From: Romanomermis culicivorax
Lineage: Eukaryota; Nematoda; Enoplea; Mermithida; Mermithidae
Direction: 5' to 3'
DNA: 64,000 bases
Assembly: GCA_963922205.1 (NCBI GenBank)
Contig: CAWUHX010000313.1
Location: 62,001-126,000, forward strand
Shown here: one piece after another, positions 1 through 12,500 of the stretch
Position numbering within the stretch: position 1 is the first letter of the stretch
Layout: each line of letters opens with the position of its first letter
Notes under the pieces: model-generated
The model's input: only the letters and a program-made list of their open reading frames with translations
Told to the model about the DNA's origin: nothing
Databases searched by the model: none
Program-made: the position numbers and the translations under genes

Positions 1-900
1 GCTGCCAATGTGCAAATTAATTGGGGCGTCTTAATTGGGTCAATAGCGGCTACTGGGGTGTGGAAGGATCAAAATAAAGTACTTCACATAAATTTACAGG
101 AATGTTTGGGTGTGAATCCCAGACACCCTTGAGATGATAGATTAAGAAATGAAATAATATTTAATAATGATCATATAGTGTACACTATATATTTACAGTA
201 CTGTGTTAGCATGTACGTTACATATCCCTCTGACCAAGTTTTGTAGAGAAATGACTTCTGCATTCCATAGAGGATGCTATAGTTGACCATAACCCTACAA
301 ACGGTATATTGTGACTACTCGATTTTTTAATTTACCATGGAATGAATGTATTGTTATGAAAATTAATAAACTTGATGATATCTGTTTGTAAAAATTTTCC
401 TAGCAGTATAGTGTGGAAAATATTTTAGTGAATTTTGTGTGGAAAATCTATCCATGTTTGATAATTCGGGAAATAAACAACTCTTAGTTTCGGTTGACTT
501 TAATAGGATTTTTGAATCGTCATCAACACTCCGATAATAAAAATATTGAAAATTTCGGAAAAGTGTAAATCTTACTGGAAATGGCAATTTTTCTCATGGT
601 CATTCAAGTTTCGGAGGACAAAATATTTACATCAATGCAAAAATTGATGCAGTCATCTACTTTAGAGTAGTTATGCGTGTTTCAACACTGGAAATTCGAG
701 AAGACAGACATGAACACTTCAGCATGGATAGTCTATTTTTTAATAAAATGTTTGTAAATTGAAAAATTGGAAAAGAAGTTTGTTTGCAAAAAGCTTTTAC
801 TGTAGGATTTTTGCTTAAAAAATGGTAAGGATTAGTTGAATAAGGCTCACAAGTTTACAGTCTTATGCGACGTATGGTTTAGTATTAAATGGAAAAAATA
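1..900. other. AT-rich DNA with no recognised gene
   Basis: Only short chance ORFs are seen. The stretch near 840-900 resembles the 3' part of the CTATAGTCTGTTTTT MITE family (CTCACAAGTTTACAGTC), so a decayed copy may lie here. Confidence 0.4.
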
Positions 901-929
901 GTGCTTGCTTTCCAATCTGATAACAAGCT

Positions 930-3290
930 TTACGGGAGGCGTGTCTCCAATACAGCGAAACGCACAACAGCGAAACTCAAAGTAGCGAGATTCAAAACAG
1001 CATTTATCAAAATAGTGAAGTCTCAAAACAATGACTCTCATTACAGCGAAGTCTCAAAACAGCGAGGTCTCAAAACAGCGATTCTCAAAACAGTGAACTC
1101 TCAAAACAGCGATTCTCAAAAGAACGAATCTCAATACACAAAATCGTAAAAAGTTCTATTGCATTAGAGTAAACGCACACAATTTTTATAATAAATATGC
1201 AAATTAGGTATATTGAAATCGTTTTTGCTAGTTGAGATAGTCTATTTTTAGTTGCAGTTGGGCGTCTAAGTTTCACATGCTTTTGTGCTGCAGTTGCGGT
1301 AGGTATGCACGAACGTATAAAATCACGAAAAATATAACACAAAAACATTTTTGCAAAACGTTTGAAAAAAAACAAAAACAAAAATTATCAAAAGGATTCC
1401 CGATTAAAATTGTTTTGTATGGAGCTTTATTGCAATAAAAATTAAATTAATGAAATAAATAATAAAACAGCATGAAATAAGCAAATAAAATGAAAAAATA
1501 GAATAACTAAGCAGTAAAGGGAGAACAAAAAACAAATAAAGAAACAAAAAGTAAAATAATGCAATAAAAAGTGGGTAAAAAATGGAACAAAAGTAGACAA
1601 CCTGAAAAAAATTAAACAAACATAACGAAAAAATAAGAACATAAAAAGGAATAAGTAAATAAAGGAAAAAACAAAAACCATGTTGATAATAAACAAACTA
1701 GAATAAAAACCCGTTATGTCGTGAAAACACATTCTTTAGAGCCATAATGTCAGAAATCTGGCGATTCGTGCCAAAATGTGTGACAACCAGCATCCACCAC
1801 ATCGAAATGAGGGACCAAATAGGCCATGCGCCCAAATGTCTACCGCGTCCAATCTCCATCCTAAATGGTTTCACCCCTATTCAGCGAAACACTCAACATC
1901 GATTCTCAAAACAGCGAGACTCAATAAAGCGATTCTCGAAACAGCGATGTATCGAAACAGCGATGTCTCAAAACAGCGATTCTCAAAACAGCGAAGTATC
2001 AGAATAGATTCTCAAAATAAAGAATTTTCAAAACAGTTATTTTTAGAACGAACAAATTGAGATTGGGCGTGGTAGACGTTTTGGCGCATGGCCCATTTGG
2101 TTCTTCTTTTCGATCTGGTGGATACTGGTTGTCACACGTGTTTTCACATTACAGCTTTTTATTCTGGTTTGTTTATTCATATCCACATGCATGTTTCTTG
2201 TTTCTTGTTTCTTTTATTGATTTATTTCTTTGAATATCTTATTTTGTGCTACTTTTCGTGTAATTTTTTCAGGTTGTGTACTTTTTTCTACTTTTTACCA
2301 ACTTTTTACTGCATTATTTTACTTCTCATGCCTTTATCACTCTTTTTTTGTTTTGCCTTTACTGCTTAATTATTTTATTCATTTCATCATATTTGTTCAT
2401 TTCATTTTATATTATTTATTTAATCAATCTAATTTTTTTTCAATGCAATTAAGCTGCCTACAAAACAATTTTAATAGAGAATCCTTATGATTTTTTGCTT
2501 TTGTTTTTTTCAAACGTTTCGAAAAATGTTTTTTTTTTCACAGAAATCTTTTTGTGATATTGGAGTGGTCCGTTCGTGCCCGCAACTGCAGCACAAAAGC
2601 ATGTGAAATTTAGATGGCCAAATGCAACTAAAAATAGACTATCTCAATTAACACAAACGATTTTAATTTACCCAATTTGCATATTTATTATAAAAAAGGA
2701 TGTGCGCGTTTACACTAATGCATAGAAATTTGTGGTATTCGCTGTAGTGAGATTCGCTCTTCTGAGAATCGCCGCATTGAAATTTCACTGTAATGAGAAT
2801 CTATGTATTGAGTCTCGCTATTTCGAGTTTCGCTGTTGTGGGTTTCGCTGAATTTCTCTATTCGTTATTTTGGGAATTTTTTTCAAGACTTCGTTGTTTT
2901 GAGACCCCGCTCTTTTGAGAATCGCTGTATGAGGATTTCGCTGAAATGAGAATCGCTGTTTTGAGACTCCATTGTTTTGAGGAACGCTGTTATGGCTATG
3001 GCTCTATAGAAAACATATTCTACAGAGCCATAATGTTGGAAATCTGGCGATTCGTGCCAAAGTGTGTGACAAGCAGCATCCACCAGATCAACATGGAGGA
3101 CCAAATAGGCCACGCGCCAAAACGTCTACCCCGCCCAATCTCCATTTTTCCATTCTAAAGATAACTTTTTTGAAAATTCGCCATTTTGAGAATCTGTTCT
3201 GAGACTTCGCTGTTTTGAGTCTCGCTATTTTGAATTTCGCTGTTGTGTGTTTCGCTGAATAGGGGTGAAACCTCACGGGAGGCTTTTTTT
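930..3290. mobile_element. Fold-back element with arms of CAAAACAGCGATTCT-type units
   Basis: Arrays of a 14-16 bp unit (CAAAACAGCGATTCT and variants) run at 945-1140 and 1890-2030. Their reverse complement runs at 2740-3000 and 3175-3260. Between them 1150-1740 is mirrored by 2140-2720. A block containing GGCGATTCGTGCCAAA (1740-1860, again 3010-3150) is also seen inverted near 2055-2150. This architecture, long inverted arms made of short iterated words, is that of Foldback/Galileo-like elements. No transposase is present. Confidence 0.7.
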
Positions 3291-3580
3291 GGGCCATCTT
3301 ATAATACAGTAACTTTATTACAGACATATATCATTTTTAATTTGATGGGCACCCGAAATTAAAGATAACCCCAGCTAAGCATAAATGATCATTTTTTACA
3401 GTTTACACACACAAAAAATATTTAAATTTGTAATAAACTAATTACTGGAAAGGAGTTCAAAATCAAAATTTTCCGAAAAACTTTTTTGGTCAATTAAACC
3501 TCCAAAATTTTCTTTGACTTTTGTACCTCCCGAACCTATAAATCACGATTAATCATCAAAATTACATAAATTTTTCCACT

Positions 3581-6500
3581 TCATTTCTTCGGCGCCGGGG
3601 ATGAGACGGCGGCCACGAGCGCCACGGGCGATGCAGCCGACGCCGGCTGCGGCGACCGGGCGGGCGAGCTCGAAGGCGGTGACGCAGCCGGCGAGCCCGA
3701 AGGTGGTGGCGGCGGCGAGCCGGAAGGCGGCGGCGACGGGGCGGGCGATTTGGCCGGCGTTGGATTCGGCGTCGCCGGTTTGGGCGAACATTGCCTATGC
3801 AGGCGGTAAAGCTGTACGTTACGAATTTGCATATTTTTGATGGCCGCCGTACGAGAAGCCGCATTGGCGTCGTCGCAACTGCAGGAAAAAATTTTGGATT
3901 CACTTTTTTGTTTTTTTTGTTATCGAATGTATTTTGCAGTGTCTACTTTTTTTGCATTTGTTGCCATTTCATTAGCTTTTCGCGGTGTGGGAACGCGTCC
4001 AAGTGTAGATTCTGAATTTTCACATGTTATGATGCATTCGATAGCCCATAATAAATCGAATAATCTTACACTGCCCATTTTTTTCATGTGGCCTTCTTTA
4101 CACTTAAATTTGCATAAATGTGCAAACCAGTAGAAATGTGGTATGCCCAAATCCACGTGGCCGGCGCGTCAGAAAAATAACGCTCGGTGAGGGGCTCGAA
4201 CCCTTGACCTTCTGCATACAAGGCAGATGTGCTACCAACTGCGCTAACCGAGCCACGTGGATGGTTCGGAAATTGTGGTTGTAGTGGTGCTGAGTGCGGG
4301 GCATGCCACGTAATGAATATAGCCAGACGCACCACTACAACAGAAAGTTGGCCTATAGTTGATCAAATGTTGTGTATCAGTATCCCCAATGAATCGATAT
4401 CCCGAATGTATTGATATTCCGAATAATGTATTAATTTCGGTATAGCGATTATACAAATCTTTTTTTATTCCGACATTTTATTCCGACATATTTATTCCGA
4501 CTTAGGCTTAGGCTTATGCTTAATCATAGGCATGGGCTTGGGCTTAGGCTAGGCTAGGGCTTAGGCTAGGCTAGGCGTAAGCTTAGGTTTAGGCTTAGGC
4601 ATCGGCATAGGCTTAATTTTAGGCTTAGGCTTACACTGGAAATTTTCACAATTTGTTTGAGTACTGCAGAGCGATCTTAAAATTAATTGAAAAGTAAGTC
4701 AGAATCAAATTTTTATAGATAATGATCTCATTGATAAGCTTTTGAGCTGTAATTTCTGTCAAGTTTGTTGGTTCTTCTTCAATCAGCCAAAAAAATCCAT
4801 GAAAATCAATTATCAGATATTGTCTTAAATTATACCAATCTGTCTGTGATTTTTGAACGTGCCATGTGCCGACGAATTCTGCCTGACGTCAGGTGATTTA
4901 CATTATGTTTTTACATTATGTTTTTCGCCACTTTCTGTTTTACAGTCACTTACTTTTAATTTTGCGTTTCGTTTATTATATTTTTACATGCATTTCGAGT
5001 GTACTTTTTGCGTTTCATTTGTTTCATTTTGTGCTTTCATTTCTGTTACGTTTTGTTATTTTTCCATTGTGCACATAGACTAGGGTATGCAACCCGTTAG
5101 TTAGAATTTCCGCCAAAGATAAGCTCCACGAGCTTATGGCCATAAATGGAGCACAACCTGCACCTCTTATCAGTAAAAACTAGCGATGTTTCACAATGCG
5201 AAATGACTAGTTTGGAGATCCTCTCTAAATGACATTCATATGTTTAGCATGGAGAGTGAAATTCGCCCCAATGCTTAACATATTCGAACTGGAAAATGTC
5301 TATGTGATAATAGGCATCTTCTGCAGCAATGTCCGCTGTAGAAGTTAGCTTGGGTGTGGTTAGCTCCGCCCAAGGCATACTGTAGGTTTACGAGGTTTTT
5401 TAAAAGGGCTTGTTTCATTAGTTTTGTACTTATTTTTGGGCCTTAATCGTTTCCCTTGCATTTCAGCTTGCGTCTCTGTGTCCATGGACTTATTTTTATA
5501 AATTTGCATATTACTGCATCTGCTGCAGATATCTTAATAAATTTGCATATTACTTGGTGCCCTCCACTGTGTTATGTGATTGTATTCCATGCCTAGGTGT
5601 TACCCTGTCGCGCTTCGCTTAGGAATCACCCGTCACTCCTCTCCAGGAACGTTTTGCATCACTCGCTGACCCCCGTACAGTACACACCCCGTGCCAAACC
5701 TGAATCAGATTGCCATCATGCGCTCCCATCGTCCCCTGCATCCGTGAACCCTTGAGACCATTGCCCCTCCCCCCCGCTGAGTAGTAGTTGAGAAGAGGAC
5801 TAGGTGAGTCTTCTCAGGGGATTATTGTTGTTGAGGGTGTATTTTGGGGTACCCTTTCCTAAGTCGGTTTTCCCTTGAAATCCCTCCCAGCTAGAGGAGC
5901 CCTTGTACCTATTGGGTTAGGGCCAAAAAGGGGACTTAGGTTTACAAACGGGTTCCCTACAGTAAGCCATTCCACGAATGACATTGTCCTTCATTCTCAG
6001 TGAATGGGACTAGGGATTGCCACCCCTGACCTGGCGGCATTGTCCATTACTCTGCAGCAGAACCCAAGGAAAGTACTGAGGTACACTATAGGTTTTCCTG
6101 TAGTCAGTACCAGCTGGGTTAGGTTCCCAAACTGAATACCAAATGGAGCCAGCCACTGGGGTCACAGCGTGTCACTCACGGTGAAATGGCCGTATTTTTC
6201 TATAAATATGGTATGGGTTTTTCCCATCAATGTGATTGGCCACTAATTCGTTAATGTGACATGGCTCCAATTTCAGTTAATGTGACACATGCATAAAACT
6301 CTGAAATATGTCTGTAGAATGTGAAGGCTGAATCTTAGATCTGCTCTGGTTACTGTAAAATACAATTTTTTCTGATTTGCATAAAGTTCCTACTGTCGAA
6401 TTTTTAACCCAAAAGGTTTGCAACAGTTATAGTAGCTAAACCATAGACCCCATAGGATTGAAAATTTATGAGCCTACTTTTCTAACCCTTAGAATTTTTT

Positions 6501-9500
6501 TGATGAAAAAATCCGACTGTAATAGCTTTGTGTTAACGACTTTAACGGCGTTTCTTATATTTTTTTATTTTTTAATTTACAAGCATTTTACAGAACTATA
6601 GCTGCACCGTCTCAAATAGTACATCTTACCAATTGACAATAGCTTTTTGTTTTGTAAAACAAAACAGCTACTATTTTTTCAACAAAAGGAAGAATTATTT
6701 AACGACAATAGTCATGGGAATAATGAAATCATTTCCCCTGATAATTTTCGTTTTCCCATGATTTTTAATTTTAAATTTTCGATAAAATCTCATCTTTTCT
6801 TCAACGAAAATTTCGGGAAAATTTTTTCTACATTTTTTCCCTTTTCTATATAAACATTTTTACATTTTAGCCTACTACTTACGTTTTAAATTTCGGACAA
6901 CATTGTGCCAATTGGGCCAAGCGTCCGGCGCCCAATTTCGCGTCGATCAAACATTGCGGGATCGGAATAGTGCCGATTTTAAAAACGCTATTCGCCATGT
7001 TCGGTTTAGCCGGCATGGTTTTGGCTTGATCGGCGAACATTTTCGTTATGGCCTGGCAGGCTTGCATACGATAGGTTTTGTCGTCGGCTACGATGGGCAC
7101 GCTGGCGTTGTTCATGCAAGTCAGGACGCCGTCGGAATACCTGGAAGAGAAGATATGGTTATTCTGAAATTGTGAAAGTAAGTTCAATTCCCAAAAATTT
7201 GTCATTTTATTACTGTAATTAATGAGGAAAACTTTCTCGTCCACGAGCGACAAACAAACGGACTGATTATTTTCTCCAATTAAGCGTCGACAGAGGTCGA
7301 TTTTTGGCTTCCCCAAGCAGAAATTTGTAGTCTTTCTACAGTGTAAGGTTTTCCTTTTCATAGAAATTTTGTGTCAACCTATTTTTTGTAGCAGCTGCCC
7401 CTTTCAAAAGAAACAGGCTATAAAACGCTTTGAGACACCCTGTATTCAAATTTTACTCTCGTGTCCTATGACACGGTGTAGAGTATGCCCAGCGGCCAAT
7501 TAATCGAAAAAATTTGTCAAAACGTCAAGAAAAAATGTTTCCATTCGAAAAAATTCATCAGTTTAAAAAATTGTTACTTTCAAATGTGAAACAACACTTC
7601 TTTCGAAATAAAAATTGAAATTTTCGTTGTTCCACTTTTTTAAAATTGCATTTCATTTTTTTCAAGATAATCTTGAAAAGATCAAGATGGTATCTGGAGA
7701 AAAACTGATCATAATAAGCAAGCTAAAAAATTTGGAAGCAACCAATCAGGAGCTTTGCTTTTGAGATTCAATGTTTCCTGAAGGGATGCGTCATTGGCTC
7801 TCATCATGGGTGTCACAGGGGGATTATTTGATAGGCATATTGAATTTCACGAAAATTTCATTTTAAACGTTTGAAGACACGTCAAAAATGCTTGTTTTTC
7901 ACTCAAAAATCAATAAATTCAGAGCACTATCCAAATTTTTTTTCAGGTCTCTGGCTATACAGTGTCAAATAACTATGGAATACGAGAAGCGCCACTTGAA
8001 AAAAATCGTTATCTCTTGAAAAAATCTGTTACCACTTGGAAAAATTTGCTACTGGTTGAAAAATCTGTTACCACATGAAAAAAATCGTTACCTTATAACA
8101 TGATGCACAACATGTTTTCAAGATGCATCGCAAAAAATCAAGATATTGGAGTTTTTCTATGTTCGACTTTCTTTTCAAGTGCATCATTATTTTTTCAAGT
8201 GCATCGAATTTCGTTCAAGATAATCTTGAAAATATCAAGATAGCACCTTGAAAAAAACTAAGATCCCCATCTTAAAAAAATTAAGATCCCCATATTGAAA
8301 AAAATCAAGATGGGCGGCACATTTAGAGTTTAGTCGAGTAGGCTCGCAGGTTTTCAGCCCTATGTCACATACGGTTCAGCTAAAAATCTTGAGTCTGGAA
8401 TAGTATTCGCTTTTCACCCTTATTGTTTGGAAGCATTTCAAGAAAAACAAACTATATACATCACCATGTACTTACGATTAGATGAATACAGATAATTCTA
8501 ATCAAGACTAGTAAGTCGAATAACTCGATCATTTAATAATCATACTGTAATTTTTTCACCGGACTTACTTGAGCATCAAATCCCTAGTTTTCACTGCACT
8601 GTCGATGATTTGATCTTTGCACGCAGGGTTCGGAAGGGCCAAAGTCGAAGCATTGACGGCCATGGACGAAATGCATGTTTTGGCTAATGCTACGTCTTTA
8701 GTCATGCAATCTGTTAAGCATTTGCAAGCTGCGGTGGCTATGGCCTGAAAAAAATGGGTCATGAAAACCTCAACCTAAAAAAGATCCATGAGGAAAATGG
8801 TTCTAGGACAATTCGCCCCCAGTAATTCGCCCCTTACAATTCGCCCCTGGTAATTCGCCCCCACTGCAGTTTGCCACCGGACAATTCGCCCCTGGTAATT
8901 CGCCCCCACTGCAGTTTGCCCCCGGACAATTTGCCCCCAACACAATTCGCCCCTGATCAATTCGCCCCCAGTAATTCGCCGCTGGTACTATACTTACCTA
9001 GGTTTTAGATTTAAAAGCAACTCCTTGATATGTTATGCAATATATCTCCAGACATTTCTCTACTAGTTTATTAGAAAATGCCCCGATGGGGCAGAAAAAA
9101 GGAGAATATACTTGCTTCGACAGTTGCCATGGTAGAAAAAGAAGTGGACCAGATTTTTGAGAACTTGGGTCAAAGTTGGAAAAAATTCACTTCCTTTATA
9201 TTGGATTTTCATTCTTTCTCAAAAAAATTGTCTATGTCTGTGAAAAAGTATATTCTGCAGCATCGTGCATTTTGTCCTTCAACTGGCATCAACTACAGTA
9301 AAATTTTTCTATATGAAAATTATATGCACCTGACTTCAAGTGTAAAGAAATGGTAGACCGATAGGATTCTAACTCCCGACCAATTCAAAACTCCTGCCTT
9401 TCACACTAGCTGAAAAATAGTGAGGGGGCATATTATAGTCATTTTCAGAACTATAAAGGAACCTGAGGTTCGTTGCACTAACCCAACATGAGGACAATCT

Positions 9501-12500
9501 CAACATCGGGATTAAACTGATGATCCTGAGTTTAAGCTATTCAAAATGTCCAAATTATTTTCTTCCAATGCACAAATCATACTCACTTCAGGATTAACTA
9601 AAACTGAGGTTTAAGTTCGGGTTTGGTAATTGCAGAAATTTTTATATTTATTTGCTTTAGAGATAAGAAAATTATGCGAAGATTTTAGTGCAACCCGACA
9701 GCTCGAGCTTGGGATAATCTCGACATTGAGCTTGTTATGATCCGGATGACATTCAAATTATACCGAACTTGAAATCAAACCGAGTGGCCTTTTTGTTCGA
9801 GATTACCTAGAGCTTGAGCTCAGACACCTTTAGTGCAACTGGGATTTGGTTACAGTGATTGGGCACCGATCTGTAAATGGGATTCAGCCATGCATATATT
9901 AGGGGTCTGCGCCAAATCCCGTATCCGGTTCTCCTCGACTCTAATCGGAGCGACAAAGATGGGTGAAATTGCTTCCCGTTTGCAATCCCGCAAAAAGCAC
10001 TCTTTCTGCAAATTTCCGTTTAAATCCAAAAACTGTGAATGATGCTATTTTGTTCAATAGTTAAATAGAAGAGAATAAATTTGTTTGTAGCTTGTAATCA
10101 GTAGAACATACGGAGTGAATTCTATATGATATGTTGTATAAAATGAGTGAATGAAACGTACCTTGCACAATCGATTTAGTTCCTAGAAGACTTTGTGCTG
10201 TATCTCTATTTTCTAAAAAAGCTGAATGGGATTTTATGTGCCACTTTCCCTCAGTATTCCTTTTGTTGACACCAAATTCAGTAAAAATGTTTAACACAGT
10301 TGGAAGCAAACATGTGTGAGAGGGGTCATGGGAGTATAAACTTCCACAAGGGTTTTGAAACTGGAAAATTTGTTATGTAAAAAAATTTTTGGTCAACTTT
10401 TTTGAATTTTTTGTCTCACAAAATGCTAAAACACCAAGGTCCACGCCTGTACCCTCCTAAAAATTTCAGAGATGCACATTGGTTGGAAAGTGTGTTGATG
10501 CACTCAGCTGCAGAATATACTTTTCCACAGACATAGACAATTTTTTTGAGAAAGAATGAAAATCCAATATAAAGGAAGTGAATTTTTTCCAACTTTGACC
10601 CAAGTTCTCAAAAATCTGGTCCACTTCTTTTTCTACCATGGCAACTGTCGAAGCAAGTATATTCTCCTTTTTTCTGCCCCATCGGGGCATTTTCTAATAA
10701 ACTAGTTCACCTCTTTTTAGCGGGCCTCAACCATGCACGAAAACTTTCATAGAAGCACATTGAAGTCTTAAATTTGGTCATCTCCACTTCAAAAAAACAA
10801 TAAAAAAAACTTCAAGCAACGAATTCTCACCTCCGGCAAAAGTAAAGGATGTGTAAACCGCATGGTACTTAAAAAACGTTGTAAAAATACTGAAAGGTGA
10901 CCATATCTATTCAATTCCTCATGGTTTAGAATCCTTCAACCCAAAAAATCGCAGAAATACCTTTCTTTACACAAATGACTTTTTTCATGTAAACTGACTC
11001 CGTTCATTGAATTTCCCATGGTCAGAAACATCTTCCCTCAAAAATCGCAGAAATACATTTGTTTACACTCAATATGAATTAGTGTGTAAAGTGATCACTT
11101 TCATTAAATTCCCAGTGGTCGAAAACCCCTCCCACAAAAAACTCACGAAAACAGGCTTGGTTAAATCCGGAATAATTTTTTTGTGTAAAGTGACACATCC
11201 ATTGAATTCCCCGCAGTCAAAACCCCTTCCATAAAAATCACGAAAATACGATTGTTTACACCCGCGGTAGTTTTTTTTTGTAAGATGATCGCATTCATCA
11301 AATTCTCCGTGATCGAAAACCCCGCCCACCGGGAAATCACGAAAATACGTTTGTTTACAACCGCAATAAGTTTTTGTGTAAAGTGATCGCATTCATCAAA
11401 GTCCCCGTGGTCGAAAACCCTTTCCAGCAAAAAATCACGAAAATACGTTTGTTTACACACGGGATAATTTTTGGTGTAAAGTGATCACATTCATTGAATT
11501 CCTCGTGGTCGAAAATCCCCTCCACAAGAAAATTACGGCAATACGCTTGTTTACACTGTGAATAATTTTTTTGTGTAAAGTGAGGACGTCTATTGAATTC
11601 CCCGCGGTCGAAAACTTCCTCCACTGAAAAATCACGGAAATACGCTTGTTTACACCCGGGATAATTTTTCGTGTAAAGTGACCGTGTCCATCAAATTCCC
11701 AATAGTCGAAAACCCTTGCAGCCCAAAAATCCCAATAAGGCTACAGGTATATTTGAAACTGCAAAAAAATTGGTAGTGCATTACGCTGCAAAAAAAATTT
11801 TTTTTGAACCCATAAGTATTATATAACAAAATTGGGGAATTTGGCGTTTTCCGGGACTTTGGACAACCATATAATTGAATTGAGGCCATATTTCAAACAA
11901 AAAAAAATTCGCATTTGAGATTACACCCCCAAGATGCTTAGGCCGAAGTATGGAGGTTGGATATGGCACACCGATTGCTGGGCATGGTGGAACTGGGGGG
12001 CCTTAAAAAGTGCGTTTTTTACCTGTTTTTGGGGCCCCACCGAGCACCACTTGCAGATAGAGGCGAAATGACAAAAGGCACCCCATAGTTTTCCCTTATG
12101 CCCGATATTATGCAAAAAACCCGAAGGTTCTAGCTCTTACCGTTTTGGCTCTAGAGGGGGGGACATGAAATTTGGGGGCCAAGTATATTATAGGTTGACG
12201 CTGTCGCGCCACCTATGATTAGGTAACCATATTTTATATAAAGGAGATGAAAAGAGGATTTTTCACTTCACCCTGTCTCCTCTGTTTTCCTTTCTACTCT
12301 TTTTTACATTGTCCTTTTTCTTTTCTTTTCCAGTTGCATACATATTTATTTTTTCCAGCTTGATTTCTTGGAACTTTTTATCGCGATCTATGGACAGCAA
12401 TTAAGATTATGACAAAGTATTACAATTATTCTACATGTGACTGTATCGTGTTCTTCACTATCTTTTTTGTGACAACTTTGCGGTGTACCAAAAACAAAAA

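Larger units (their letters stand above)
3795..6882. other. Intron 3 of the secreted-protein gene and its contents
   Basis: This intron contains a tRNA-derived SINE (4134-4340), a degenerate TTAGGC array (4503-4640), a TGTCAC...GTGACA-type unit (4860-6287) and AT-rich filler with no further exon detected. Confidence 0.65.

Noticed and set aside
945..1140. CRISPR-like regular repeats
   Set aside because: Units are 14-16 bp without true unique spacers, appear in inverted arms and lie in a eukaryotic context; no cas genes.
1404..2490. Several Phe/Leu-rich open frames resembling membrane proteins
   Set aside because: They arise from T-rich/A-rich mirrored halves of the fold-back element, overlap in several frames and have no splice or homology support.
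3590..3790. CpG-island-like or bacterial insert
   Set aside because: The GC-richness is explained by Pro/Ala/Ser codons of a terminal exon that joins in phase to the upstream exon.
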